A stretch of DNA of 54,716 nt from an uncultured Methylococcaceae bacterium (GTDB lineage Bacteria > Pseudomonadota > Gammaproteobacteria > Methylococcales > Methylomonadaceae): the NCBI GenBank assembly GCA_903866825.1, contig CAIPPE010000178.1, positions 1 through 54,716 of the forward strand, written 5' to 3'. Below the pieces are notes generated by a model, which ran no database searches, had not been told where the DNA came from, and saw only the letters and a list, made by a program, of their open reading frames with translations. The position numbers and the translations under genes were made by a program. Each line of letters begins with the position of its first letter. Position 1 is the first letter of the stretch. This document shows, one piece after another, positions 25,257-34,043 of the stretch.

Positions 25257-25535
25257 CTATTGCAATATAGTCGGTGTTACCAATTTAGGCTCAACCATTA
25301 AATCTTCAACCCAACAGCCCACAGGGTTCCCTAAATTCATCTCTTTATCTTCGAACCGTACCAAAAAGACAGTTCGATTGGGCTCTTCTTCTACATGACC
25401 TATTAACGTAATGACCCCGCGTGTACCCGCCTCAGCTAAGACCTCCCCTTCATTTCCGTCGGGAATCGAGCCGTCATCGGTGATCAAACGGGCAGCATAA
25501 ACAACATCACCTAACTCTAAATCTTCTACGTTCAT
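25257..25535 (-). CDS. short NifZ-domain-like protein
   Basis: A 92-aa protein reading LELGDVVYAARLITDDGSIPDGNEGEVLAEAGTRGVITLIGHVEE. This resembles the SH3-like NifZ fold (compare GESVRVTRNVRNDGTYPG and GSVGNVIEVGTF in the true nifZ at 31,376). It is about 65 aa shorter than that NifZ. NifZ helps P-cluster maturation in MoFe protein; whether this short form does so is unknown. It is divergent from iscA-nifUSV and precedes the SagB-type gene. Confidence 0.65.
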   Translation of the reverse strand: MNVEDLELGDVVYAARLITDDGSIPDGNEGEVLAEAGTRGVITLIGHVEEEPNRTVFLVRFEDKEMNLGNPVGCWVEDLMVEPKLVTPTILQ

Positions 25536-25553
25536 TTCAAGTCCTCGTTATTT

Positions 25554-25569
25554 TGTAGTAAAGCTTACA
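25554..25569. promoter_or_regulatory. NifA upstream activator sequence for iscA-nifUSV
   Basis: TGT-AGTAAAGCTT-ACA is an exact TGT-N10-ACA motif about 105 bases upstream of the -24 element at 25,674. It lies only 20 bases from the start of the divergent NifZ-like gene, too close to activate that gene but possibly able to block it. Confidence 0.7.
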
Positions 25570-25673
25570 TTGTCAGTCAATTGTGTGATTTAAACCTACC
25601 TGAAGTATCCATCATTTTGTCACTTTTCTAAAGTAAACACCGAAAAAACAGGCAATTAGAAAAATAAAATAAA

Positions 25674-25690
25674 ATGGCATACAGGTTGCT
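25674..25690 (+). promoter_or_regulatory. sigma-54 (-24/-12) promoter of the iscA-nifUSV operon
   Basis: ATGGCATACAGGTTGCT carries TGGCAT and TTGCT with GG and GC exactly 12 bases apart. Transcription would start near 25,702, giving a ~35-base leader with CAGGAG before iscA. It probably drives the whole block down to nifF. Confidence 0.82.
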
Positions 25691-25735
25691 ATTAACAATA
25701 ACAAGAACGATGCCACTCAGTCAGGAGAATACAAA

Positions 25736-26092
25736 ATGATTACATTAACAGAGAAAGCGGTTAACGCAGTTGGCCGCTTTATTGCCGGTTCTGAAACACC
25801 AACAGCGGGTTTACGAATCGAAGTCACCGATGGTGGATGTTCTGGCTACCAATACGGTTTGAAGCTTGAAGGCAGTCAAACTGAAGAAGATACAGTCATC
25901 GATTGCGGTCAGGTCAAAGTATTTATTGATCCTGTCAGTTTACCAATGCTTGATGGCATGTCAATTGACTTTCTTGACAGCATAGAAGGCTCTGGCTTCA
26001 AATTTACAAATCCCAATGCGGTTAAAAGCTGCGCCTGTGGCACCTCTTTTAATACCAATTCCGAAGGAACCGGGACAAAAACCTGTTCTTAA
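25736..26092 (+). CDS. iscA: nif-specific A-type Fe-S carrier IscA
   Basis: A 118-aa HesB/IscA-family protein with the three conserved cysteines (GGCSGYQYG, about residue 35, and SCACGTSF, about residues 99-101). The tail NTNSEGTGTKTCS adds one extra Cys. IscA-nif accepts clusters from NifU and passes them to apo-proteins. It is first in the nifUSV operon behind its own NifA/sigma-54 promoter, as in Azotobacter (iscA-nif). Confidence 0.9.
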   Translation: MITLTEKAVNAVGRFIAGSETPTAGLRIEVTDGGCSGYQYGLKLEGSQTEEDTVIDCGQVKVFIDPVSLPMLDGMSIDFLDSIEGSGFKFTNPNAVKSCACGTSFNTNSEGTGTKTCS

Positions 26093-26162
26093 AAACGTTG
26101 GTTAATGTATACCCAACCCGATTCAATCAAACCAACTTATACCCAAACCCGAGGATAAAATC

Positions 26163-27068
26163 ATGTGGGACTATTCAGATAAAGTAAAAGAGCATTTTTT
26201 TAACCCTAAAAATGCGGGCGCGGTAGCTGATGCCAATGCCACCGGAGAAGTGGGTTCCATTAGCTGTGGTGATGCCTTAAGACTCACCCTTAAAGTGGAT
26301 GATGATACTGAAGTTATCCTGGAAGCAGGCTTCCAGACTTTTGGCTGTGGTTCTGCAATTGCCTCTTCTTCTGTATTGACAGAAATGATTATCGGCAAGA
26401 CTATAGATGAAGCCTTACAAGTCACTAACCAGGACATTGCTGCTCAGTTAGAAGGCTTACCACCAGAAAAAATGCACTGCTCTGTGATGGGACGTGAAGC
26501 CTTACAAGCAGCAATTGCAAATTATCGTGGCGAAGTCTGGAAAGATGATCACGAAGAAGGCGCATTAATCTGTAAATGTTTTGCAATTGATGCCGTCATG
26601 ATTGAAGAAATGGTCTGGGCAAATAAATTACGTACCGTAGAAGATGTGACCAACTTTACCAAAGCGGGTGGTGGTTGTGCGTCATGTCATGAAGACATTG
26701 AAGCCATTCTGGAAAAAGTCTTAGCTGAAAAAGGTGAGAAGTTTGATCCAGATGCTGCTCCTGCCGCTCAACCAGAAAAAATCGCAGCAGTAAAAACACC
26801 ATTAACTAATCTACAACGGATTAAAAAGATTGAGGAAGTACTTGAATCGCTCAGACCTGCCTTAATGGCTGACGGCGGTGACGTTGAGCTGGTCGAAGTG
26901 ATCGGCAACACGGCTTATGTAAAAATGACCGGCGCTTGTAACGGTTGCCAAATGGCCGCTATGACAATCGCAGGCATTCAACAACGCTTAATGGAAGTCA
27001 TGGGCGAATTTATTAAAGTGGTTCCGGCGACTGAAATGGCCAAACTGACGAATATTGAGGTGGCATAA
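26163..27068 (+). CDS. nifU: Fe-S cluster scaffold NifU
   Basis: A 301-aa three-domain scaffold. The IscU-like N-terminal domain (~1-125) has [23 protein letters not shown] and [13 protein letters not shown]. The central BFD-like [2Fe-2S] domain (~130-180) has ICKCF and [10 protein letters not shown]. The C-terminal Nfu domain (~225-290) has [13 protein letters not shown]. It assembles clusters from NifS sulfur for NifH and NifB. The stop is directly followed by the nifS ATG with no gap. Confidence 0.95.
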   Translation: MWDYSDKVKEHFFNPKNAGAVADANATGEVGSISCGDALRLTLKVDDDTEVILEAGFQTFGCGSAIASSSVLTEMIIGKTIDEALQVTNQDIAAQLEGLPPEKMHCSVMGREALQAAIANYRGEVWKDDHEEGALICKCFAIDAVMIEEMVWANKLRTVEDVTNFTKAGGGCASCHEDIEAILEKVLAEKGEKFDPDAAPAAQPEKIAAVKTPLTNLQRIKKIEEVLESLRPALMADGGDVELVEVIGNTAYVKMTGACNGCQMAAMTIAGIQQRLMEVMGEFIKVVPATEMAKLTNIEVA

Positions 27069-28277
27069 ATGGCCGACATCTATCTAGATAATAATGCAAC
27101 GACTAAGGTCGATCATGAGGTGGTTGATGCCATGATCCCTTATTTTTTAGAACAGTATGGGAACCCCTCTTCCATTCATAAATTTGCTGATGGTGTTGCT
27201 AGAGGACTAAAAAACGCGCGTCAACAAGTTCAGGCGCTTATTGGTTGTGAACATGATTCTGAAATCATCTTTACTTCATGTGGCACAGAGTCTAATTCAA
27301 CGGCCTTGCTGTCGGCCATTAAAGCCCAGCCCAACAAGAAAGAAATTATCACCACCACAGTAGAACATGCTGCAATTCTGAACTTATGTGATTATCTCGA
27401 AAAAGAAGGTTACACCATTCATAGATTACCTGTGGATAAAGCAGGCCGATTAAATCTGGAATCGTATAAAAAATTATTGTCTGACCAGGTTGCCATCGTT
27501 TCAGTTATGTGGGCTAACAATGAAACCGGCACTATCTTTCCGGTAGCAGAAATGGCTGAATTGGCAAACGCTGCCGGGGTCATGTTTCATACTGACGCCG
27601 TACAAGCCGTTGGCAAGATTCCGATGATGTTGCAAGATACTAAAATCGACATGTTATCGTTGTCGGGTCATAAATTACATGCGCCTAAAGGAATCGGCGT
27701 TTTATATCTGCGTAGAGGCACTCGCTATCGTCCATTATTGCGGGGTGGACATCAAGAGCGTGGTAGAAGAGCGGGTACTGAAAACACCGCGTCTATCGTT
27801 GGCTTGGGTAAAGCCTGTGAGCTAGCGCTTCGATACATCGAATATGAAAACACGACCGTTAAAGAACTGCGTGACCGCCTAGAAAAAGGCATCACTGAAA
27901 GTATTCCGCATTGCTTTGTCACCGGTGATCTTTATAACCGTTTACCCAATACGACCGATATCGCATTTGAGTATATTGAAGGTGAATCCATTTTAATGCT
28001 CTTAAATAAAGCCGGTATTGCAGCTTCCAGTGGTTCAGCCTGTACCTCAGGCTCCCTTGAACCTTCGCATGTGATGAGAGCGATGGATATTCCTTATACC
28101 GCAGCACACGGCACGATTCGCTTTTCTTTCTCACGCTATAACACGATGTCAGAAGTCGATGAAGTGTTAAAAGTAATGCCTGGTATTGTAAAAACTTTAC
28201 GGAAATTATCGCCGTATTGGGAGGGTGACGGCCCAGTGGCTAACCCTGAACAAGCGTTTGCTCCTACATACGCATAA
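27069..28277 (+). CDS. nifS: nif-specific cysteine desulfurase NifS
   Basis: A 402-aa PLP enzyme that takes sulfur from cysteine to make a persulfide for NifU. The PLP lysine is Lys202 in SLSGHKLHAPKG and the catalytic Cys is Cys325 in SSGSACTSGSLEPSHV, the typical group I loop. The N-terminus IYLDNNATTKVDHEV is characteristic. It starts on the base after the nifU stop and is followed 12 bases later by nifV. Confidence 0.96.
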   Translation: MADIYLDNNATTKVDHEVVDAMIPYFLEQYGNPSSIHKFADGVARGLKNARQQVQALIGCEHDSEIIFTSCGTESNSTALLSAIKAQPNKKEIITTTVEHAAILNLCDYLEKEGYTIHRLPVDKAGRLNLESYKKLLSDQVAIVSVMWANNETGTIFPVAEMAELANAAGVMFHTDAVQAVGKIPMMLQDTKIDMLSLSGHKLHAPKGIGVLYLRRGTRYRPLLRGGHQERGRRAGTENTASIVGLGKACELALRYIEYENTTVKELRDRLEKGITESIPHCFVTGDLYNRLPNTTDIAFEYIEGESILMLLNKAGIAASSGSACTSGSLEPSHVMRAMDIPYTAAHGTIRFSFSRYNTMSEVDEVLKVMPGIVKTLRKLSPYWEGDGPVANPEQAFAPTYA

Positions 28278-28289
28278 CAGCAGAACGTC

Positions 28290-29414
28290 ATGAAAGCTCA
28301 AGTCCGCCAAATTATTATTGACGATACAACACTTCGAGATGGTGAGCAATCCGCTGGTGTTGCCTTCTCGCTGCAAGAAAAACTGTCAATTGCTACTCAA
28401 TTAGCAGACTTGGGTGTTCCTGAATTAGAAATTGGTATCCCAGCGATGGGTGCCATTGAACGTGAAGAAATAAAAGCCATTGCCGCACTTAAGCTGAGTT
28501 CCAAGCTGCTGGTTTGGTCAAGAATGCGCCATGACGATTTACAAAGTTGTTTGGGTTTAAATGTCCATAAAGTTGATTTATCCATTTCTGCCTCCGATCA
28601 ACATATCCAGCATAAGCTTAAACAAAGTCGGCAATGGGTTCTTAATACCATTAGTACCTGCATTAATGAAGCGAGAGATCTCGGTTTAGATGTCTGCATG
28701 GGGATGGAAGATGCTTCACGTGCCGATGTGGATTTTTTAATCCAGATGGCTGAAGCCGCTCAACAAGCAGGCGCAACCCGTATTCGCTTTGCTGATACCG
28801 TCGGTATTATGGAACCCTTTGGTGTCTTTGAGACTATTAAACGGTTGAGAGCGTCTACCGATTTGGAAATTGAAATGCACGCCCATGATGATTTAGGGTT
28901 AGCAACAGCTAATACAATGGCCGCAGCACTTGCAGGTGCAACCCATGTTAACACCACAGTCAATGGATTAGGCGAACGCGCTGGCAATGCTGCTTTAGAA
29001 GAAGTGGTAGTCGGTTTAAAGCAACTCTATGGATTTGAAACAGGCATCTCCTTACATAACTTTCCATTACTTTCAGAACAGGTTGCTACCGCATCTGGAG
29101 ATGCGATCGGCAGTCGGAAAAGCTTAATTGGAAAAAACGTATTCAGTCATGAAGCCGGTATTCATGTCGATGGTTTGTTAAAAGACCCCAGTAATTATCA
29201 AGGCGTTGATCCTGCCATTGTTGGACGCAGTCATCAATTAATCCTGGGTAAACATTCGGGCACTCAAGGCGTTATCCACGCCTATCAGCAATTGGGAATT
29301 GTGGTTAATCGTTTACAAGCACAAAAACTACTGACTCAAGTCAGACAGTTTGTCAGTTTGACCAAAAGAACACCTCAACCTGAAGAGCTCAATTTATTCC
29401 ATCAAAACCTTTAA
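28290..29414 (+). CDS. nifV: homocitrate synthase NifV
   Basis: A 374-aa DRE-TIM metallolyase: [16 protein letters not shown] at the N-terminus, the metal-binding [16 protein letters not shown] and [13 protein letters not shown]. The C-terminal half has [19 protein letters not shown] and [10 protein letters not shown]. It condenses acetyl-CoA with 2-oxoglutarate to homocitrate, the organic ligand of FeMo-co. The position after nifS and the length fit NifV rather than LeuA or LysS-type enzymes. Confidence 0.94.
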   Translation: MKAQVRQIIIDDTTLRDGEQSAGVAFSLQEKLSIATQLADLGVPELEIGIPAMGAIEREEIKAIAALKLSSKLLVWSRMRHDDLQSCLGLNVHKVDLSISASDQHIQHKLKQSRQWVLNTISTCINEARDLGLDVCMGMEDASRADVDFLIQMAEAAQQAGATRIRFADTVGIMEPFGVFETIKRLRASTDLEIEMHAHDDLGLATANTMAAALAGATHVNTTVNGLGERAGNAALEEVVVGLKQLYGFETGISLHNFPLLSEQVATASGDAIGSRKSLIGKNVFSHEAGIHVDGLLKDPSNYQGVDPAIVGRSHQLILGKHSGTQGVIHAYQQLGIVVNRLQAQKLLTQVRQFVSLTKRTPQPEELNLFHQNL

Positions 29415-29428
29415 GAGGACATTTCATC

Positions 29429-29575
29429 ATGAATGAGCAAACTGAACTTGAAGCCTGTGAAGCAGAAGTTAACGAAAGGTCAGATTTACCTGATCAAGAT
29501 GATCGTTATCCTGGGTCGTTTTTTAGGATACCTGGACGACCTTCACTTGAAAATACGGGTTGGCAATTAAATTAA
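29429..29575 (+). CDS. 48-aa conserved-context peptide between nifV and cysE
   Basis: A 48-aa acidic peptide ([20 protein letters not shown] ... [14 protein letters not shown]), too short for most gene callers. It has AAGAGG 10 bases upstream, starts 15 bases after nifV and uses normal codons for this region. The C-terminal part is rich in Pro, Gly and Arg and probably unstructured. I do not recognise it. Its place inside the NifA-controlled operon makes translation likely. Confidence 0.45.
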   Translation: MNEQTELEACEAEVNERSDLPDQDDRYPGSFFRIPGRPSLENTGWQLN

Positions 29576-29621
29576 GCCAAAATTAACCGACAATATTCCC
29601 TCACACTTAACGGCAGCTAAA

Positions 29622-30416
29622 ATGGTTATGGTCATGTCAGATACTGTTAATTACCCTTTAGACACGCCACTGGGCTTTTTTAAACAATGGCATGAAGATG
29701 TCCATTGTGTTTTTGGGAGAGATCCAGCTGCACACACTGTTTGGGAAATATTGCTGACTTATTCCGGTGTTCATGCCGTACTGATACACAGGATTAGTCA
29801 TCGCTTATGGAAAGCCAACTGGAAACTGTCAGCTCGCATTCTTGCTACGGTCGCCAAAATAGTAACTAATGTAGAAATACATCCCGGCGCAACTATAGGC
29901 CGACGTTTATTTATTGATCATGCACTCGGCGTGGTCATCGGAGAGACCACTGAAATTGGAAATGATGTCACGCTATATCACGGTGTCACCCTAGGGGGCA
30001 CGACCTGGAATAAAGAAAAACGTCATCCTACCATTGGCAATAATGTATTGATCGGTTCAGGCGCCAAAATTCTGGGAGCCATTACTTTGGGTAATAATGT
30101 TCGGGTCGGTGCCAACTCGGTTGTGGTCAAAGATGTCCCCGCTTGCTGCACGGTCGTTGGTATCCCAGGACGTATTATTCAAACGAAAGGCACCAAGATA
30201 CAAAATCGACATGGTATTGACCTTGATCATCACCTTATCCCTGATCCGGTAGGCAAAGCGATATCTTGTCTAATGGAGCGCATTGATGAGTTAGAAGCTA
30301 AGCAGTCCCAATTAACTGACGTTGTCCATGAAGAGTCTTGTGATAACTGTGACGCAGAAACCATCTGCGGTTCACCAAAAAAAGAAAGCCCAGTGAAACT
30401 GGCCGTGAGGTATTAA
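29622..30416 (+). CDS. cysE: nif-linked serine O-acetyltransferase
   Basis: A 264-aa CysE-type enzyme. The N-terminal helical region is followed by the left-handed beta-helix hexapeptide repeats ([29 protein letters not shown], then [11 protein letters not shown]). It makes O-acetylserine for cysteine, feeding NifS with substrate. The C-terminal ~70 residues extend beyond the core and end in a Cys-containing tail ([14 protein letters not shown]), unusual for CysE. Starts at 29622, 29628 and 29634 are all in frame with weak ribosome sites; the third (MSDTVN) is equally possible. Confidence 0.9.
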   Translation: MVMVMSDTVNYPLDTPLGFFKQWHEDVHCVFGRDPAAHTVWEILLTYSGVHAVLIHRISHRLWKANWKLSARILATVAKIVTNVEIHPGATIGRRLFIDHALGVVIGETTEIGNDVTLYHGVTLGGTTWNKEKRHPTIGNNVLIGSGAKILGAITLGNNVRVGANSVVVKDVPACCTVVGIPGRIIQTKGTKIQNRHGIDLDHHLIPDPVGKAISCLMERIDELEAKQSQLTDVVHEESCDNCDAETICGSPKKESPVKLAVRY

Positions 30417-30923
30417 GTGGATTTGTTAGATTTTGAAGCGCAAGGCCTGTATTTTGAGAACCAAGATGCACCTGAAGTCGAAAACATGATAGCGACTGCC
30501 GCTGAAAACTATGCCAGCGGTGAAGCTGAGCTACCGCTCTTAAGAGCTTATTTTTTAGCACCCCATTCTTTAAACGTATTAGTGGCACTCAATCGCTTTT
30601 ACTATTATCAACACCGGCTTGAAGATGCTTTGGCAGCAACCCTTAAAGCCTTGGCAGTTATTAGACCTTTAATTGATTTTCCTGAAGATTGGCGTGAGTT
30701 ACAGCCCCATCATATTAGTGAAACACCCACTAATTTATTAACTCAAGTCAGGCTATACCTCTTTACCTTAAAAGCCATTGGCTTCTTGAATATGCGCCTG
30801 GAGTTACTGGACGTTAGCAAAAGTATTTTTGAAAAGCTAGTGGACTTAGATGGTAAAGACAGAATTGGCGCTAAGGGTTTATTAGAGTTAGTCATTCAAC
30901 GTCAAAGTAGTTTCAAAACTTAG
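30417..30923 (+). CDS. nif-linked TPR-like helical protein (copy 2)
   Basis: A 168-aa helical protein starting with GTG immediately after the cysE stop, with GAGG 6 bases upstream. It is a paralogue of the protein at 3,681-4,178, sharing ALNRFYYYQHRLEDAL, FPEDWRELQ, LYLFTLKAIGFLNMR and LDGKDRIGA in the same order. The TPR-like arrangement suggests a protein-binding helper in nitrogenase maturation; one copy sits in each half of the nif locus. Function is unknown. Confidence 0.72.
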   Translation: MDLLDFEAQGLYFENQDAPEVENMIATAAENYASGEAELPLLRAYFLAPHSLNVLVALNRFYYYQHRLEDALAATLKALAVIRPLIDFPEDWRELQPHHISETPTNLLTQVRLYLFTLKAIGFLNMRLELLDVSKSIFEKLVDLDGKDRIGAKGLLELVIQRQSSFKT

Positions 30924-30933
30924 GAGTAAGCAC

Positions 30934-31044
30934 ATGTTCAAAGATAAAAACATATCAGTATTAGGCGTGGTGAGTTTAGCGGTATTTCTCTCACTAGTAC
31001 TTTATCTGCTTACTCAAGATGTCACTTTAGTTGGCCCCCTTTAA
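30934..31044 (+). CDS. 36-aa single-span membrane peptide upstream of nifW
   Basis: A 36-aa ORF with a positively charged start (MFKDKN), one clear hydrophobic span (VLGVVSLAVFLSLVLYLL) and a short tail TQDVTLVGPL. TAGGAGTAAG 8 bases upstream is a good ribosome site, and it fills the gap between the TPR-like gene and nifW. It is too short for routine annotation. Such membrane peptides can anchor or tune larger complexes, but no partner can be named. Confidence 0.5.
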   Translation: MFKDKNISVLGVVSLAVFLSLVLYLLTQDVTLVGPL

Positions 31045-31064
31045 TCTAAAACTGGAGAAACCCC

Positions 31065-31379
31065 ATGAGCTTTGAAGAAGAAATGGAAGAATTAGAATCT
31101 GCTGAAGATTTTTTACAGTACTTTCAATTGGATTATATCCAAAGTGTGGTTCATGTTAACCGTTTGCATATTTTGCAACGTTTTCATGACTATCTGCAAA
31201 AAGCCAGTGATGAAATGCCAGATCATGAAGAAGCTAAACGTGCCATTTACAGCAAGCTTTTAGAACGTGCTTATCAAGACTTTGTGGTCTCTGATGCCCA
31301 AACAGAAAAAGTCTTTAAAGTCTTTTCAATGACTGAACATCAAACGGCATTCGTCGCACTCGGCGATATCAAAGTATGA
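31065..31379 (+). CDS. nifW: nitrogenase-stabilizing protein NifW
   Basis: A 104-aa acidic helical protein with the NifW pattern EEMEELESAEDFLQYFQLDY, HVNRLHILQRFHDYL and AYQDFVVSDAQTEKVFKVF. NifW associates with MoFe protein and is needed for full activity, possibly as oxygen protection or during P-cluster maturation. Its stop overlaps the nifZ ATG by four bases. The order nifW-nifZ-nifM is as in Azotobacter. Confidence 0.92.
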   Translation: MSFEEEMEELESAEDFLQYFQLDYIQSVVHVNRLHILQRFHDYLQKASDEMPDHEEAKRAIYSKLLERAYQDFVVSDAQTEKVFKVFSMTEHQTAFVALGDIKV

Positions 31380-31855
31380 AACCCGAACGCTTTGACGAAG
31401 GACGGTTTGAATACGGTGAATCTGTAAGAGTCACCCGAAACGTCCGTAATGATGGCACCTACCCTGGTTTAGATGTAGGCGTCTTATTAATTCGCCGAGG
31501 CAGCGTAGGAAATGTTATTGAAGTCGGTACTTTTTTACAGGACCAGGTGATCTTTACCGTACACTTTCTTAATCATGGAAGAATGGTCGGCTGTCGCCTG
31601 GAAGAGTTAATTGGTGCCGAAGAACCCTGGAACCCGAGTCGTTTTGAATTTAGAGACCGCGTTGTTTGCACGATCGACTTGGGTATTCAAGGTAACGTCT
31701 TATTTAAAAAAGGCACAGAAGGAGAAGTCTTTAAAGTGATTAGAGACGATGAACTCATTCAATATCATGTGGCATTTGAAGGGAGAACACTACAACTCCC
31801 AGAGTCTGCCTTAGCACCCGCACATCCTGAAACGTTTAATGAGCCCGAGGCTTGA
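31376..31855 (+). CDS. nifZ: P-cluster maturation protein NifZ
   Basis: A 159-aa protein with two NifZ-type SH3-like modules: GESVRVTRNVRNDGTYPGLDVGVLLIRRGSVGNV (~15-50) and RFEFRDRVVCTIDLGIQGNVLFKKGTEGEV (~90-120). NifZ acts in formation of the second P-cluster of MoFe protein. It is coupled to nifW (ATGA overlap). A shorter, single-module relative lies at 25,257-25,535. Confidence 0.92.
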   Translation: MKPERFDEGRFEYGESVRVTRNVRNDGTYPGLDVGVLLIRRGSVGNVIEVGTFLQDQVIFTVHFLNHGRMVGCRLEELIGAEEPWNPSRFEFRDRVVCTIDLGIQGNVLFKKGTEGEVFKVIRDDELIQYHVAFEGRTLQLPESALAPAHPETFNEPEA

Positions 31856-31856
31856 T

Positions 31857-32705
31857 ATGAACCCGCCTAAAAAATCGGACCCTATTGACCCCTACACATT
31901 GTTAAGAACAGCGTTGACGCTTTTTAAGAAAAAACCCGCTGAGTTGCAAGCAGAGGAATTAACTCAAGCCCAAATACAGGCGCTGAGTGAATTTAATATT
32001 GAAAAGCGTATTCTCAATTCGCCAGAAGCCGGCTTGGTGATTATTTCAGATCAAGAGCTTGAGTCTGCTTATCAAGAAGTGCGTGATCGATATCAGGATG
32101 AAGAGTCATTCCTGAGTGATCTGGATAAAAACGGTCTAACGACGGACAGTTTAAAAGCCGCGCTTTTGCGTCAAAGCCGGGTTAACGTTGTGATGGAATT
32201 GATCGCTTCTCGATCGCCATCTATCAACGAAGTAGAAATCGGCATTTATTATCACTTACATACTGAGCAATTTAATCGCCCGGAAATGCGGGAAGCCTGC
32301 CATATATTTATCAGTATTAATCCTGATTATCCTGAAAATACCCACGAGGCTGCATTAACGCGTGCTCAGGAACTGTATGTCAAGTTACAAAAGAAACCGT
32401 TTAAGTTTTCAGACCTGGCCCTTAAGCATTCAGAATGCCCAACCGCATTACAAGGCGGTGTGCTGGGTGTTGTTCCCAGAGGCAAACTGTATCCAGAACT
32501 GGATGAGGTGCTCTTTAGCATGAAGGCCGGTGAAATCAGTCAGCCGGTTGAATCTGAAATAGGATTTCATTTGGTACTCTGTAAGCAGATACAAAAAGCT
32601 GAAACCTTATCCTTACAAAAAGCGACACCTAAAATACGTCAAATGATGAGTGACCGTTCACGACAAAAATGTCAACGAGCCTGGTTAGCCAGTTTACCCA
32701 AGTAA
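31857..32705 (+). CDS. nifM: NifM, parvulin-type peptidyl-prolyl isomerase
   Basis: A 282-aa protein. The N-terminal ~120 residues are helical and NifM-specific (PYTLLRTALTLFKKKPAELQ). The C-terminal domain is a parvulin/PpiC isomerase (REACHIFISINPDYPENTH, FSDLALKHSECPTALQGGVLGVVPRGKL, ESEIGFHLVLCKQIQ). NifM is required for NifH folding and stability. ATG 31857 is chosen because GAGG lies 6 bases upstream; an in-frame ATG 18 bases earlier overlaps nifZ. Confidence 0.92.
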   Translation: MNPPKKSDPIDPYTLLRTALTLFKKKPAELQAEELTQAQIQALSEFNIEKRILNSPEAGLVIISDQELESAYQEVRDRYQDEESFLSDLDKNGLTTDSLKAALLRQSRVNVVMELIASRSPSINEVEIGIYYHLHTEQFNRPEMREACHIFISINPDYPENTHEAALTRAQELYVKLQKKPFKFSDLALKHSECPTALQGGVLGVVPRGKLYPELDEVLFSMKAGEISQPVESEIGFHLVLCKQIQKAETLSLQKATPKIRQMMSDRSRQKCQRAWLASLPK

Positions 32706-32729
32706 CCCAAGTCATATAAGGAGTTATTC

Positions 32730-34004
32730 ATGAGTGATAAAGAAATTAAACACTGCTCGTTTTGTGGTATAGCGCAATCACCCACGGTTCCTTTAATAGC
32801 CGGTAGTGAGGGGTTCATTTGCGGAGATTGCGTTATATTGGCCAATCAGGTGGTCAGTAACTGGAGCCGAAAGAAAGAACTCTCTGAAATGCAAGGGCCC
32901 TTACCTATTCCCGCCAAAATCAAAGAGCACCTTGATCAATATATTATCGGTCAGGATCTGGCTAAACAAATTCTGTCTGTGGCAGTGTATAACCATTACA
33001 AACGCCTCAAGCATGAAAGTGGCAATGCTGGTTTGGGCGTTTATGATAAGGATGTCGAGATCGGTAAATCCAATATATTACTGATCGGCCCTTCCGGTAC
33101 GGGTAAAACTTTATTGGCCAGTACCTTGGCTAAAATTGTGGGTGTTCCCTTTGTTATTGCAGATGCAACTACGTTAACGCAAGCAGGTTATGTCGGTGAT
33201 GACGTAGAAAATATTCTGGTCAGACTGCTGGATGTTGCCGAAGGCAATATGACTAACGCTGAATGGGGGATTGTCTATATTGATGAAATCGACAAAATTG
33301 CCCGCAGTCCAGAACAACAAACCGGCACACGTGACGTATCAGGTGAAGGTGTTCAACAAGCCCTACTCCGTTTAGTTGAAGGCTCACACGTTAAAGTCTC
33401 AGGAAAAGGTCAACGTAACAAAGACGGTGAAACAACTATCGATACCCGCAATATTCTATTTATTGCCGGCGGTTCATTTCCTGGGTTGGAGAAGTATGTT
33501 GAAAAACGACTTATTCCGACCAACTCGGCCATCGGTTTCCATGCTGAAGTTAATAACCCGGAAGACAAACCGACCCTTGAAGCATTATTGAACGCAACCC
33601 AGCCCAGCGACTTAAGGAAGTTTGGTCTGATTCCCGAGTTTATTGGACGTTTTCCAATATTAGCTCCATTGGAACCTCTGGATACCGATGCTTTGATTCG
33701 GGTATTAACCGAACCTAAAAATGCTCTGGTTAGACAATATCAACAATTGTTTGCTTACGAAGATGTTGAATTAAGCTTTGAACAGGATGCACTGATTGAA
33801 ATTGCCAAAAAAGCCATTGAAAGAGAAACAGGGGCGCGTGGTTTAAGGAGTATCATGGAACAAACATTGAGAAAAACCATGTTTGAAATCCCCTCCCGTG
33901 ATGACGTTGAGCAATGCATCGTTGATGCAGAGACCATCGTGGGCAATGGCGAAGTAAAAGTTATAAAAAAAGCTGAAGAAAAAATCAGGCAACAAGCCGG
34001 TTAA
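32730..34004 (+). CDS. clpX: nif-linked ClpX ATPase (ClpX2 type)
   Basis: A 424-aa ClpX paralogue. It has an N-terminal zinc-binding domain ([10 protein letters not shown] ... GFICGDCV), Walker [12 protein letters not shown], Walker [12 protein letters not shown] and pore and arginine-finger regions ([26 protein letters not shown]). In Azotobacter the nif-encoded ClpX2 works with ClpP to turn over NifB and NifEN. The gene follows nifM, exactly the Azotobacter order (nifM-clpX2-nifF). No clpP lies nearby, so it must share the housekeeping protease. Confidence 0.92.
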   Translation: MSDKEIKHCSFCGIAQSPTVPLIAGSEGFICGDCVILANQVVSNWSRKKELSEMQGPLPIPAKIKEHLDQYIIGQDLAKQILSVAVYNHYKRLKHESGNAGLGVYDKDVEIGKSNILLIGPSGTGKTLLASTLAKIVGVPFVIADATTLTQAGYVGDDVENILVRLLDVAEGNMTNAEWGIVYIDEIDKIARSPEQQTGTRDVSGEGVQQALLRLVEGSHVKVSGKGQRNKDGETTIDTRNILFIAGGSFPGLEKYVEKRLIPTNSAIGFHAEVNNPEDKPTLEALLNATQPSDLRKFGLIPEFIGRFPILAPLEPLDTDALIRVLTEPKNALVRQYQQLFAYEDVELSFEQDALIEIAKKAIERETGARGLRSIMEQTLRKTMFEIPSRDDVEQCIVDAETIVGNGEVKVIKKAEEKIRQQAG

Positions 34005-34043
34005 ACTAAACACAATCTATTGACTGCAGAATAAGAGAATTCT

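Noticed and set aside
29560-29577. sigma-54 promoter before cysE (TTGGCAATTAAATTAAGC)
   Set aside because: A -24-like half exists, but the GC is 14 bases from the GG, so the -12 element is out of position; cysE is most likely in the nifV transcript.
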